A stretch of DNA of 64,000 bases from Sapria himalayana (Eukaryota > Streptophyta > Magnoliopsida > Malpighiales > Rafflesiaceae): the NCBI GenBank assembly GCA_029783825.1, contig JAREIK010016166.1, positions 21,646 through 85,645 of the forward strand. Reading direction: 5' to 3'. The position numbers and the translations under genes are program-made. Position 1 is the stretch's first letter, and each line of letters starts with the position of its first letter. Of the stretch, positions 51,430 to 62,428 are shown piece by piece. The notes under the pieces are model-generated. The model worked only from the letters and a program-made list of their open reading frames with translations, was not told where the DNA came from and did not search any database.

Positions 51430-52360
51430 GGGGACGGATTGTGGTTCCCCAGATAGTGGAATTGAGAGAGGAGATTCTTAAAGAATTTCACTATTCTTAT
51501 TTTACAGTACATCCAGGTGGCACAAAAATATATAATGATCTTCGTCGCCAATATTATAGGAATGGGATGAAGAGACATATTGGGGAAATTATTCGACGAT
51601 GCCTCACGTGTCAGCAGATAATGGCTGAGCATCAGAGGCCAGTAGGATTACTCCAGCCTTTGGAGGTAATAGAGTGGAAATGAAAACATATCACAATGGA
51701 TGTGACTCACTTGCCACGCACATCATGAAAACATGATGCTGTATCGGTAATTGTGGACTGGCTTACAAAGTCCGCACATTTTTTAGTAATGTGAATGACC
51801 TTCACACACGAGGAATTGTGTAGTTTATACATATGAGAAATTGTCCGATTACATGGAGTGCCAGTATCTATTGTATCGGATAGAGATCCATGATTTATGG
51901 TTCATTTTTGGAAGAGTTTTCAGAAAGCAATGGGAACACAGTTGATAATGAGCACTGCTTTCCATCCACAAACTCACGGTTAATCAAAAGACCATATAAG
52001 TTTTGGAAGATATGTTGCGAGCATGTTGTCTAGATTTCAAGGGTAGATGGGAAGAACATCTTCCTTTGGTCGAGTGTGCCTATAACAATAGTTATCATGC
52101 AAGTATCCACATGGCACCATATGAAGCATTGTATGGAAGGCTATATCGATCTCTAGTTTGTTGGGCTGAGGTGCGAGACTGATCCATCACGGGTCCAGAT
52201 GTGATTAGAGATACCTTAGAGAAAGTAGTTTTGATACAACAACGTCTTCTTATAGCACAAAGTCGATAGAAAAGTTATGCTGATAAACGAAAACGATCCC
52301 TAGAATTTGAAGCGGGAGATCATGTTTTCTTGAAAGTGATACCAAAAGGAGAGTAATCAT
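51430..52360 (+). pseudogene. integrase core of the Tekay-type element
   Basis: The zinc-binding part reads HYSYFTVHPGGTKIYNDLR and RRCLTCQQIMAEHQRPVG (51490-51650). The catalytic core has TMDVTHLPR (first D, about 51696), VSDRDP (second D, about 51880), and a later [22 protein letters not shown] block (about 52050-52100) with [10 protein letters not shown]. Stops occur at the IEWK, PRTS and DRDP positions and elsewhere. Integrase inserts the cDNA; the ataag duplication shows the 5-bp staggered cut made when this copy arrived. Confidence 0.88.
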
Positions 52361-52489
52361 ATTTGGCAAGCATGGAAATTTATCACCAAGATATATTGGG
52401 TCGTTCGAAATACTCGAGAAGGTTGGGTTTGTTGCTTATTGATTGGCTTTACCGCCATATTTATCTGGTGTTCACGAGATATTTCACGT

Positions 52490-52731
52490 TTCTATGCTTA
52501 GAAAATATTCATGATCCAACTCATGTAATGGATTGGGGAGAACTAGTTATTGGCGCAGATGGAACGTTTAAAGAAATACTAGTGCGAATCATTGATAGTC
52601 AAGATCAAGTTTTGCGATGCAAAACTGTGAGACTAGTAAAAGTAATACGAAAGCATCATGAAATAGAAGAAGCAACCTGAGAATGTCAAGACACGATGCG
52701 TGTTGCTTATCCTTTTTTATTTGAAAATTAA
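52490..52731 (+). pseudogene. chromodomain-type C-terminus of integrase
   Basis: The sequence reads HVMDWGELVIGADGTFKEI, LVRIIDSQDQVLRCKTVRLV, KVIRKHHEIEEAT, a TGA where the family has tryptophan, then a short tail ending at a TAA at 52729-52731. The LR-K-T..LVKV...H..EEATWE pattern is that of Tekay-clade chromodomains. Such domains are thought to steer integration to heterochromatin, which fits the location of this copy inside a simple-sequence array; that link is inference. Confidence 0.85.
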
Positions 52732-52827
52732 GATATGTATTTTAGTAATTTAAAAAAATTATTTAACTTTACAATATGTTAATAAGTGTAAAGGTGTAAT
52801 TGTGGGAATCTCGGGACGAAATTCTTT

Positions 52828-52840
52828 AAGGAGGAGAGAA
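52828..52840 (+). other. polypurine tract
   Basis: aaggaggagagaa lies immediately before the 3' LTR, preceded by cgggacgaaattcttt, the arrangement seen in Tekay elements. It is the expected primer for plus-strand DNA synthesis. Confidence 0.88.
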
Positions 52841-54010
52841 TGTGAAATCCCAAAAAAAAAACTATCATAATTTGATTTCTGGAAAAAGGGCAAAATGGTA
52901 ATTTTGCAATAAGAGAAAATAACCTGAAAATTTTAGGGCTATATTGATAAAATGTATGTCGTTATTGAATTCGTCTTAGAAAATATAGCTACGGTGTCAA
53001 ATTTCTTTAAATTCTGAGAAAGTCAGAATTTAGTTATATTTTTATTTATTTAATAATTATTAGAATATTTATGATAAAAAAAATAAAAATAAAAAATTCT
53101 TGTAACTGAAAGATCACGGCACATCATCCACACATGGCAGTGCCTGCGCGGGTGGTCCGCCGGCTGCACAGGTGTTAAAAAAATTAATTATATTATTAAT
53201 TAATAATAATAAATGAATAAATAAATATATAAAAATATATATAAATATTATAAATATATTAAATATATATATATATATATAATAAAAATGTCAGGAATCC
53301 AAAAAAATAGGAGAAGCTGAAAAAAAATTTGGCACTGGAGAGAGAGAGAGAGTATAGAGAAAAAAAATCTATTAACTTTCAATCAATCATAATGATTTAT
53401 TTTGGAATTGGAATAAAGTAATCTAAGAACTAAAGTTACTCTACCCGATGATATCTTCACACTAATATCAAATTTAAAATGTTTCGATGAAATTTTCTAG
53501 AAGGTAGCGGTTTTCTCTTATGAGAATTTCTTTCTATTTAATGACCTGAAATGATCATGTTTATATTTCAAGGCGAATTGTTTGAAAATTTATTGGAAGT
53601 AATTAATTGGTTAAAAATTTCGGTATTTCATTAGAAATTATTAGTGTAGGATGAATTGGATTTGGATTGTTATAATTGTGTCTGAAACATGGGTTAAATT
53701 GGAAATACATATTTGCATTTCAAATGCACAGGAACATTCCATATACATGGGTGAGTGCATGATATATATATATATATAAAGGTATATGGATGGTATTTAG
53801 CGAACTCAAATAGCGCGGGATTTTATTTGGTATATGATTATTATGGATTGCGAACTCGAATTGTGACAACGTCCAGTAGAGTTACGGTGGTGTTTATTTC
53901 TCAGAGAAAATCCGAGAAAATCATATTTTATTCGGATAAATGTCCAATATGTTTTTCGGAAGAGGTCCATATTTTTCTGAAAAATTGCAAAAAAATAAAT
54001 ATTACTATAG

Positions 54011-54060
<50 letters not shown>

Positions 54061-54516
54061 GCATATCCAGTGATATAATATATCACACTTGGCTACGACA
54101 TGTGTGAGGGAGTCATTGAGACTCATGAATATGGGCATATAAAGATTTCATCCATAATTGCATTCATATAAATATTGTACATGAATGGATATTGAGGTAT
54201 ATTCATGGCATTTTACGTGCACTTAGGTAGAGAGTAATTCTGAAAAAGTTTACCCTACTGAGCCTTGCTCACTTTGTTGTTGGACAGATTTACAGGTAGG
54301 GGGTCCAGGACAGATGACAGATCCACATACGGGTCGCACATGAAAAGGAAAGCCAGTTGTGGCTTAAATAATATGGTGGGTGTTTTCTTTCTCCCGTTAA
54401 GCAAATAAAATTTAAAAGGAAAAAAAATGTTTGGTATATTTGAAAAATTTTTATTTTATTGAACATTGTATTGTCTGATGGAATGAATGGGACCCCCGGG
54501 AAAATGGGGTGTCACA
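52841..54516 (+). repeat. 3' LTR of the Tekay-type element
   Basis: 1676 bp, TGTGAAATCC at the start and GGGGTGTCACA at the end, colinear with the 5' LTR. The 100-bp excess comes from extra AT sequence around 53215-53290, a partial internal repetition at about 53800-53860, and a (AC)n run at 54014-54056. The right edge is followed by the target duplication ataag and then the (AAGAAT)n array. Confidence 0.93.
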
Positions 54517-54675
54517 ATAAGAAGAATAATAAGAATAAGAAGAATAAGAAGAAAAAAAAATAGAAGAAAAATAAGAATTAGAAGAATAAGAATAATAAGA
54601 AGATGATGATGAATAAGAAGAATAAAGAGTATAAGAAGAATAAGAAAAATAAGAAGTATAAGAAGAATAGAAAGA
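54517..54675 (+). repeat. (AAGAAT)n array continued, right of the LTR element
   Basis: About 160 bp of aagaagaataag repeat beginning with the target duplication ataag. It ends at the truncated LINE, so this stretch separates two insertions in the same simple-sequence tract. Confidence 0.9.
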
Positions 54676-56050
54676 TAGCATGGATTTTCCTTATATTAGA
54701 AAAATTAAAAATAATAATTTTTAGTTATAAGGATTTTCTTGTGTTTATTCTGGTATTCTATGTATGATGCTGAAACAGATTAAAGTTCATATCTTCATAG
54801 TCTCATCCTGGTCCTGAGGGATGTTGCTATGATGGTTGGGATACATTGTAGTACAGCTTGGTAAGACTGCAGGTTTAGGGGGCTCAAAAATACAGTAACA
54901 CGGCAGGTTTTAGTAAGCAATGTTTCTGTTTTAAAAACAGATATGAACTTTCTGCAGGTTTAGGGGTATTTTTTGCTTATTAAAACAGAAATATACTTTC
55001 ATGCACTGCAGGTTGCTTATTAAAAAACAATAACACTACAGGGGGCTCAAAATTACAGTACAACTTCTGTTTTACAGCTTTATTAAAAAAAATGTACAAT
55101 AACATTGCAGGGCTAATTCGAAGGAGCAAGACGGGGTATTTAATAATAGAGTAGATTATATATATGCATGTAGATCTTTCTTGCAGGTAACTAAGTAGAG
55201 GAAAATGACATAAAGCTGGACGTAGTGCCTGCTGTCTTTTAGTTTTCTTTTCTTATTATAGGTGTATGGAGTCTGTTTTTTTTTTTAGAATGTTGTATTT
55301 TCTGGAAGTCTGTGTTATTTTTTTAGAAAAGCTGGAAGTCTGTAAATTTTTAGTTGAGATGTGCTAAGTATGTAATTCATGTAAAGAAGCAATAGTAGAG
55401 TAAAGGAAGATCAAAGCTTAAAAAGCAAGGAGGGAGGCAGCCAAGCAGGGAACTCTTACAGCTTAAGATAGGGTTCAGAAATTGCTAGAAATATTCTGAA
55501 GATCAACAAAAGGATACATTAATGATACATCCAAGGAGTCTGCTGCTGAATTTTCTAGTTTTTCTGGCTGGAATGTTTGTAGGTTAAGCAGAAAAGTTAA
55601 GAGCTGCTGATTACCAAGCACATCTGGCAGAATATTTATTACAAAGCAGAATTTAAAAGATGCAATGCTGATATTCAAGGCGGGATACTCTAAAAAAGCG
55701 ATAGCATTCTAGCATCTCTCAAAGAGCAACATCACAAGAAGAATTCCAAATCAAAGGTCTCACCTTACAAGACGTGGAAGAGACATGGACTCTTGAAAAA
55801 GACTCCACTTATCTTTACTATACGAATAAAGATTCAGCCATGGTTTCATTAGAAAGAATTAACTTCTCAAAGCTTAAAGGAAGATCTCAAGACCTCAAAA
55901 ACATTTCCCTTTAAATTTATACACTTAGTTTGATCTAAATGTTAAAGATTTTCTTAAATATTGGGTGTAATAGGGATAAGGGTAGATGTTAGTTTGTAAA
56001 AATGGTATTCCTCCGCCAAAAGAGAGGGTTATAACTAATAAATAACACTT
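54676..56050 (+). mobile_element. 5'-truncated LINE (copy L3), essentially 3' UTR only
   Basis: The left end (gattttccttatattag, 54690-54706) corresponds to the last codons of the RNase H frame in copy L1 (ggatttccttatattagag, 1132-1150). The copy therefore begins at the very end of ORF2 and consists of about 1.3 kb of 3' UTR. It ends with the family terminus ggtattcctccgccaaaag, agagggtt, AT and cttaaaaaa (56003-56055). Simple-sequence DNA of the same AAGAAT type flanks both sides, so it was inserted into, or duplicated together with, the array. 5' truncation is typical of incomplete LINE reverse transcription. Short frames inside it are not protein-like. Confidence 0.75.
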
Positions 56051-58460
56051 AAAAAAAGAAGAAGAATAGAAGAATAGAAGAAAAGATGAATAAGAAGAAT
56101 AATAAGAATAATAAGAATAATAAGAATAAAAAGAATTAGAAGAATAAGAAAAATTTATCAAAATAAGAAAAAAAATAATAAGAATAATAAGAACAATAAG
56201 AAGAACAAGAATAATAAAAAAATAATAAGAATAATAAAAAAATAATAAGAATAATAATAATAATAAAAGAATAAGTAGAATAAGAAGAATAAGTAGAATA
56301 AGAAGAATAAGTAGAATAAGAAGAATAAGTAGAATAATAAGAATAAGAAGAATAAGAAGAATTAGTAGATAAAGAAGAATAAGAAGAATAAGAATAAGAA
56401 GAAAAATAAGAAGTATAAGAAGTAAGAAGAAATGAAGAAAATAAGAATAAGAAGAATAATAAGAATAAGAAGAATAAGAAAAAAAGAATAAAAGAGCAAT
56501 AAGAAGAATAAGAAAAATAAGAATAAAAGAGCAATAAGAAGAATAAGAAGTATAAGAAGAATAAGAAGATTAAGAAGAATAAGAAGAATTAGAAGAATAA
56601 GAAAAATATGTATTTTAATAAGAATAAGAAAAAAGAAGACTGAGAAGAATAAGAAGAATATAAGAATACGAAGAATAAAAAGAATAAAAAGAATAAGAAG
56701 AATAATAAGAATAAGAAGAATAAGATGAATAAGAAGTATAAAAAGAATAAGAAGAATAAGAAGAATAAAAAAAATACGTAGATTAATAAGAATAAGAAAA
56801 AGAAGAATGAGAAGAATAAGAAGAATAATAACAATAAAAAGTATAATATTGAATAAAAAGAATAAGAAAAATAATAAGAATAAGAAGAATAAGATGAAAA
56901 TAACATAGATGAATAAAGAGAATGAGTAAAATAAGTAAAATAAAAAGAATAAAAAAGAATGAGAAGAATAAGAAGAATAAGAAGAATGAGAAGAATGAGA
57001 AGAATGAGAAGAATAAGAAGAATAAGAAGAATAAGAAGAATAAGAAGAATGAAAAGAATAATAAGAATTAGAAGAATAATAAGAAGAAGAATAAGAAGAA
57101 TAAGAAGAATTAGAAGAATAAGAAGAAAAAGAATATGAAGAATAATAAAAATAACTTGAAAATGAAGAATAAAAACAATAAAAAGAAAAAGAAGAATAAC
57201 AAGAATAAGAAGAATAACAAGAATAAGAAGAAATATAAGAATTAAAAGAATAAGAAGAATAATAAGAAAAAAAGAATAATAAGGAAAAAAGTAAATAAGA
57301 ATAAGAAGAATAAAAAGAATAAGAAAAATACGAAGAATAAAAAGAATAATAAGAAAAAAAGAATAATAAGGAAAAAAGTAAATAAGAATAAGAAGAATAA
57401 AAAGAAAAAGAAAAATACGAAGAATAAGAAAAATAAGAAGAATAAGTAGAATAAGAAGAATAAGAAGAATAAGAAGAATAAGAAGAATAAGAAGAATAAT
57501 AAGAATAATATGAATAAGAAGAATAAGAACAAGAAAAAGAATAAGAAAAAGAAGAATAAGAAGAATAAGAAGAATAAGAATAATAAGAAGAATAAGAAGA
57601 AAGAATAAGAAAAATAAGAAGAATAAGAAGAATAAGAAGAATAACAAGAATATGAAGAATAAAAAGAATATGCAGATTAATAATAAAAAGAAAAAAGAAG
57701 AAGGAGAAGAATGAGAAGAATGAGAAGAATGAGAAGAATAAGAAGAATAATAAAGAATAAGAAGAATAAGAAAAATAATAAGAATAAGAAGAATAAGATA
57801 AAAATAAACATAAGAAGAATAAGAAGAATAAGAAGAATAAGAAGAATAAGAAGAATAAGAAGAATAAGAAGAATAAGAAGAATAAGAAGAATAAATAGAA
57901 AATAAAGATTAAGAAGAAGAATAAATAGAATGATAAGAAGAATAACAAGAATATGAACAATAAGAAGCATAAGAAGAATAAAAAAAATAAGAAGGGTGAT
58001 AATAATTAAAAGAATTAGATGATTTAAAAGAATAAGAATAATTAGAAGAATTAGCACAATAGAAGAGAAAGAAGAATAAGAAGAATAAAAAGAATAAGAA
58101 AAATAACTATAATAATAAAAATAAGTAGATTAAAAAAATAAGAAGAATAAGAAGAATAAGAAGAATAAGAAGAATAAGAAGAATGTTAAGAATGAGAAGA
58201 ATAAGAAGAAAAAGAAGAATACAAAGAATCAGAAGAATTAGAATAATAAGATGAATAAGAAGAATGAGAAGAATAAGAATAATAATAAGAATAGTAATAA
58301 TAATAATTATATGAAGAATAAGAATAATAAAAAGAATTGAAGAAAAGAAGAATAAGAAAAATGAGAAGAATGAGAAGAATAAGAAGAATAAGAAGAATAA
58401 GAATAAGAAGAATAAGAAGAATAAGTAGAATAAGTAGAATAAGAATAATAAGATGAATCA
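56051..58460 (+). repeat. (AAGAAT)n array, about 2.4 kb
   Basis: Long run of aagaagaataagaagaat with variants. Internal duplications are visible: aaggaaaaaagtaaataaga at 57281 and 57368 (87 bp apart), and related variants at about 56607, 56773 and 57669. The complementary strand has no stops in repeat units, which explains a 532-codon frame at 57960-56362 (- strand) made of L-F, Y-S and I-L repeats; I do not regard it as a gene. The array ends where the next LINE starts. Confidence 0.95.
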
Positions 58461-58576
58461 GAAGAGAAGCTCTCAAGTTCTAGAGAGAGAAACTCGTTTT
58501 TTAGAGAGAGTAACAGCAATTTTCATTAAAGAAGAAGCTGATTTCATTGAGGAAGAAGCTGATTTCATGCAAAAAA

Positions 58577-59918
58577 ATGGACCAAGTTGATTTATTAAGG
58601 GATAAGAAGTCATTTGCTCATCAAATTAAAAGGACCGCGCCTCACTATTTTGATTTTTCCGAAATTTATGGGGAAAAAATGGAGAACCCTCGATAGTGTT
58701 CTCCCCCTCTGATATCACAATGCTTGCTGAAGCTCACAAATACACTGTAGTGGACAAATTTTCTGATGGGCGACCTCGCATTGAATATATCGGGGCATTC
58801 TTCGCATCACTGAAGCTTAAAGGTCTATCAAAAACTGGCGTCTTGGATGCTAAACATATTATCATTCAACTATCCACCGAGGAGGACTTCCATAGAGTAT
58901 TGCTGAAGGCAGTATGATATATATCGGGCTATCCTATGAGAGCCTTCAGATGGACGCCTTCCTTCATAACCAAATACGAGTCGCCATTACACCCGGTTTG
59001 GTTTCTCCACCCTATGCTGCCTATTCACTTCTTTGATAAGCTCTCCCTCTATCATATTGCTAGTGCAGTTGGCACCCCTCTTCTCCTTGATGGTGCCACT
59101 ACCATGTTATCTCGACCAAGTATAGCTTGGCTCTGCATAGAAGTGAACCTACTGCATCACATCCCTCACCGTATATGGATTGGCAGTAAAAATGGGGATG
59201 ATTTCTGGCAAAAATTGATTCCAGAAAACCTCCCAAGCTACTGCTCCTACTGTAATAAACTGGGGCATTCATATGACCATTGCTTGGTTAAAAAATTTAC
59301 AGAAGACAAATAGTGGAATGTTCCTAGAACAGAGACAAGAAATGAGAGGAAAGAATATAGAATTAAACCACACCAACATAGTGAACAGAACTCCAATGGA
59401 GTTGTTACAGGAATGGAAATAGTGGAATATGTTCCCACTAGGAAAGAAGATACCGAAGGTGCTAGAAAAACAAATAACTTAGAGGAAAATGCTAAAAACC
59501 ATGAACTAATCATAAAAATAGCTGAAATAAATAAAAGATTTAGGAGAGGCAGATTCTAAACCAGAAAAAAGAGTGCAGGAGAAGGAAAGGGGTAGAGGAG
59601 TTAGGTAATAACTCAGATGAGGATTTAGAGGTTAGAACCGATTTCATTTTAAATAAAAATGAGAAAGAATCTGATTTTATAAAAGCCACCAAAGATGATT
59701 TAAAAATCAATAATTTTACAAATATAATGGGAGATAGAGATTGGGCCATGGAGGAAATAAAACTCATGGCATTACATCTAGGCAGGGAATGGAAAAATGA
59801 AAAATCAGGAGGATTTAGTTTGATTAAAAAATCTAGAAATAGGAAAAAATACTTAAATAAAACATATGAATCAAAATGCGATACAAGAGCTCGGGCTAAA
59901 TCCACTTCTAATGTTTAG
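58577..59918 (+). pseudogene. LINE ORF1: DUF4283 and CCHC zinc-knuckle protein
   Basis: The start at 58577 gives MDQVDLLRDKKSFAHQIKR. A frameshift near 58680 moves into FSPSDITMLAEAHKYTVVDK. GRPRIEYIGAFFASLKLKGL and DAKHIIIQLSTEEDFHRVLL form the DUF4283 domain; a TGA at 58915-58917 interrupts it and the same frame resumes with MRAFRWTPSF. The second half holds the zf-CCHC_4 region ending PSYCSYCNKLGHSYDHC (C-x2-C-x4-H-x4-C complete, about 59236-59286). A stop follows at 59311, with readable homology in the same frame to 59559. The C-terminal piece (59727-59918) is basic and ends KCDTRARAKSTSNV. Such proteins bind the LINE RNA. Confidence 0.82.
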
Positions 59919-60835
59919 ATTTCTCTACTAGAATGTGAGGGGGTATTGCAAACCCATCTTCAATAAAAAGAGTTAAAAAACTAATTCAATTATATAAAAC
60001 TCCAATTATTATACTTGCCGAACCCATTGTAAATAAGGATAAACTAGAATACTACAAAAAGATATTAGGGTTTGATTATTCTTTCTCTAATAAAAATAAC
60101 AAAATCTGGATTTTTTGGAAAAGCATATTTAATATAATTATTTTAGAAGATACGAATCAAATTATTTACTGTTCTTTAGATAATCCCCGAGAGGAGATCA
60201 TTTCAGTAGTTTATGACAAATATACTAAAGAAGGTAGAAGGGAGCTTTGGAATGATATTCTTAAAACCGCTAAAATAAATAAACCATTGATAATAGGAGA
60301 AGATTTCAATATTATAAGAAAGGCTAGCGAGAAAAAAGGGGGAAACCCCCCAATAGAAAAGCTATCACTCACTTTAATGATACGATATCAGAGGCTAGTT
60401 TAATGGAAGCTAGCTTTTCAGGCCCCCAATATACTTGGTGCAATAACTGGAAAGTTAAAGGCACCATATGGGCAAGATTACATAGAATTCTACATAATGT
60501 CAAATGGCTAGAAGCTTATGGCTCCACAGCCGTTAGACATTTAAATAGAACATGTTCAGACCACAATCCACTATTAATATCCGTAGAAAAAAATAAAATC
60601 AAGAATAAGTCGATTAAATTTCAGAATGCATGGTCTTTACATCATGCTTTCATCAATACAGTTAAAAATTCATGGACACAAGAAATAACAGGTAACCCTA
60701 TTCAAATATGGAATGATAAATTAGAAAGGCTAAAAAAATACTTAATGATATGGAATAGAGACTCCTTCGGCAATATTAACAAAAATATTATAGAAGCAGA
60801 AAAGAAAGTTGAAAAAAAGATTTAGAATATGAAAC
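59911..60835 (+). pseudogene. LINE ORF2: apurinic-like endonuclease domain
   Basis: ORF2 opens at the ATG at 59911 inside the last codons of ORF1, with a stop six codons later. NVRG (about 59932) is the first catalytic block, and a shift in a run of five G moves into IANPSSIKRVKKLIQLYKTP. LAEPIVNKDK carries the glutamate, LIIGEDFNII (about 60285) the D-F-N block, IWARLHRI replaces the family's R-L-D-R, and CSDHNPLLIS (about 60556) holds the S-D-H block. Only the D of RLDR is lost among the landmarks I can see. A frameshift near 60350 separates the two halves. The enzyme nicks the target DNA to prime reverse transcription, so its preference decides where copies land. Confidence 0.82.
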
Positions 60836-62428
60836 ACTTCAAAATTCAGATAGTATAAAGGAACTAAATAAAGCACAGGCTGAGCTAAAATTAAAATTAC
60901 TAATACAGGAAGTATTTTGGAAACAAAAAGCTAAAATAAATGGATTAAAGAAGGAGATAAAAATACGAAGTTTTTCCAGAAAACAACCAAAATCAAGACT
61001 CAAAAACAAAGAATAAAAGGTATAAAAAATAACCTAAACAAATGGGTAGACACTAACTTAGAAATTAAAAACCACCTTGACAAATATTTTGAAAACCAAT
61101 TTAGAGGCATTACAAATTTGAATGGAGATTATCTCCTAAATAAGATAGACCATAAAATTACCAATGAAGAAAATGATGCACTTACCAAATTTTTGGATGA
61201 AGAAGAACTGAAGTTTATTATCTTTAGCATGGGCAAAAACAATGCCCCGGGTCCTGATGGGTGGAACTATGAGTTCAATCAAAATGGTTGGTTAATCATA
61301 AAAAATGACCTCCTAGGGGCTATACATGGATATTCTGTGGCGCAGAAATAGGCAAGAAATGGAGCGGCACGTACTTGGTTCTAATTCCTAAAATGGAAAA
61401 CCCCGATAAAGCTAATGACTTTAGACCTATTAGTCTATGTAACTCCATTTATAAAATCATGGCCAAGCTACTTCAAAACAGATTAGTTGTAGTTTTGCCA
61501 AAAATCATTTCTAAAGAACAATCAGGATTTATGAAAAATTGATTATTAATGGAAAATATTTGTTTAGCAAAAGAAATGATCAGAGAAATATGATCCAAAT
61601 CTAGAGGTCATAATGTATTGCTAAACCTAGATCTCTCAAAAGCTTTTGATAGAATTGAATAGAAAATTTTATGTTTTGTCATGAGAAAGATGAGTTTTTC
61701 TGAAACCTGGACTGACTTGATTTATAGATGCATATCAAGTCCTTGGATTAAAATTCTTGTCAATGGAGAACTAGGAAAAGATATTAAGCCGATGAGAGAG
61801 TTAAGGCAGGGTGATCCCCTTTCTCCCCCCCCTCTTTAATATCTACCTAGAGCTCCTCATTATTAATATCAAAAATAAACTTATCTCAGGAAGTATAGGT
61901 CGGTTTGGTCAGCCTATTAATACTCCTTTAGTGGGATGCTTGGCTTATGTTGATGATGTGATCATTTTCACAAATGGAATCTCCAGATCCCTACATAACC
62001 TCATGGAGTTGTTAAAATTCTTACAAGAAGAAACGAGACAGAAAATTAATAACAAAAAGTGCCAATTTATGATTGCCAAAAAAGCCCCAATAAGTCTAGG
62101 TCATAGAATTAACAAAATAACATGTTTCATGCAGATAAAAGGTGCACTTCAATATCTTGGATGCCCAATATACGAAGGAAAACTAAAATCAATATACCTA
62201 GATTTACTACTTGAAAAAATTAAAAATAAAATTCCTGGCTGGAGAGTGGACATACTTTCCATGAGTGGTAGAATTGCTCTGATCACCCATGTGTTACAAA
62301 GCATAGTCATGCAGAATCTGCTGATTACTCACCTTCGAGTGTCGGATAAAAAAAGAATAGAGAAGAAATTGGCCCATTTCTTATTGGGATCAAAAAGTGG
62401 CAAAATAAAGTTACATTGGAAAAAATAG
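60836..62428 (+). pseudogene. LINE ORF2: reverse transcriptase domain
   Basis: Order of landmarks: LQNSDSIKELNKAQAELK and EVFWKQKAK (60838-60930), KEGDKNTKFFQKTTK in another frame, LDEEELKFIIFSMGKNNAPG and PDGWNYEF (61192-61275), LIPKMENPDKANDFRPISLC (61384-61440), LLNLDLSKAFDRIE with the first catalytic D (about 61618-61660), LRQGDPLSPP (61803-61832), and LAYVDDVIIF with the Y-V-D-D centre at 61945-61956. A run of eight C near 61827-61834 shifts the frame before LFNIYLELL. Several stops lie between 61540 and 61665. Homologues usually have F/Y-A/V-D-D, so the active site is intact. Confidence 0.88.

Larger units (their letters stand above)
46388..54516 (+). mobile_element. Ty3/gypsy LTR retrotransposon, Tekay/Del chromovirus type, degenerate
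   Basis: Complete in structure: 5' LTR (46388-47964), primer-binding site, gag, protease, reverse transcriptase, RNase H, integrase with chromodomain, polypurine tract and 3' LTR (52841-54516). LTRs begin TGTGAAATCC and end GTGTCACA. The 5-bp sequence ataag flanks the element on both sides (46383-46387 and 54517-54521), a perfect target-site duplication. It lies inside the (AAGAAT)n array, which continues after it. Assignment to Tekay/Del rests on domain order, the C-terminal chromodomain block (LRCKTVRLVKV, EEAT) and the ggacgaaattctttaaggag tract. All coding parts carry stops or shifts. The LTRs differ from each other by several percent or more by eye, so the insertion is not recent. Confidence 0.95.

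Noticed and set aside
53806..54138. 110- and 107-codon frames in the 3' LTR
   Set aside because: Created by the (AC)n run and LTR sequence; equivalent frames are not maintained in the 5' LTR.
56362..57960. 532-codon - strand frame and overlapping 352-codon frame in the AAGAAT array
   Set aside because: The TTATTC/TTCTTA strand lacks stops, giving L-F, Y-S or I-L repeats that switch register at each indel. Composition is explained fully by the repeat.
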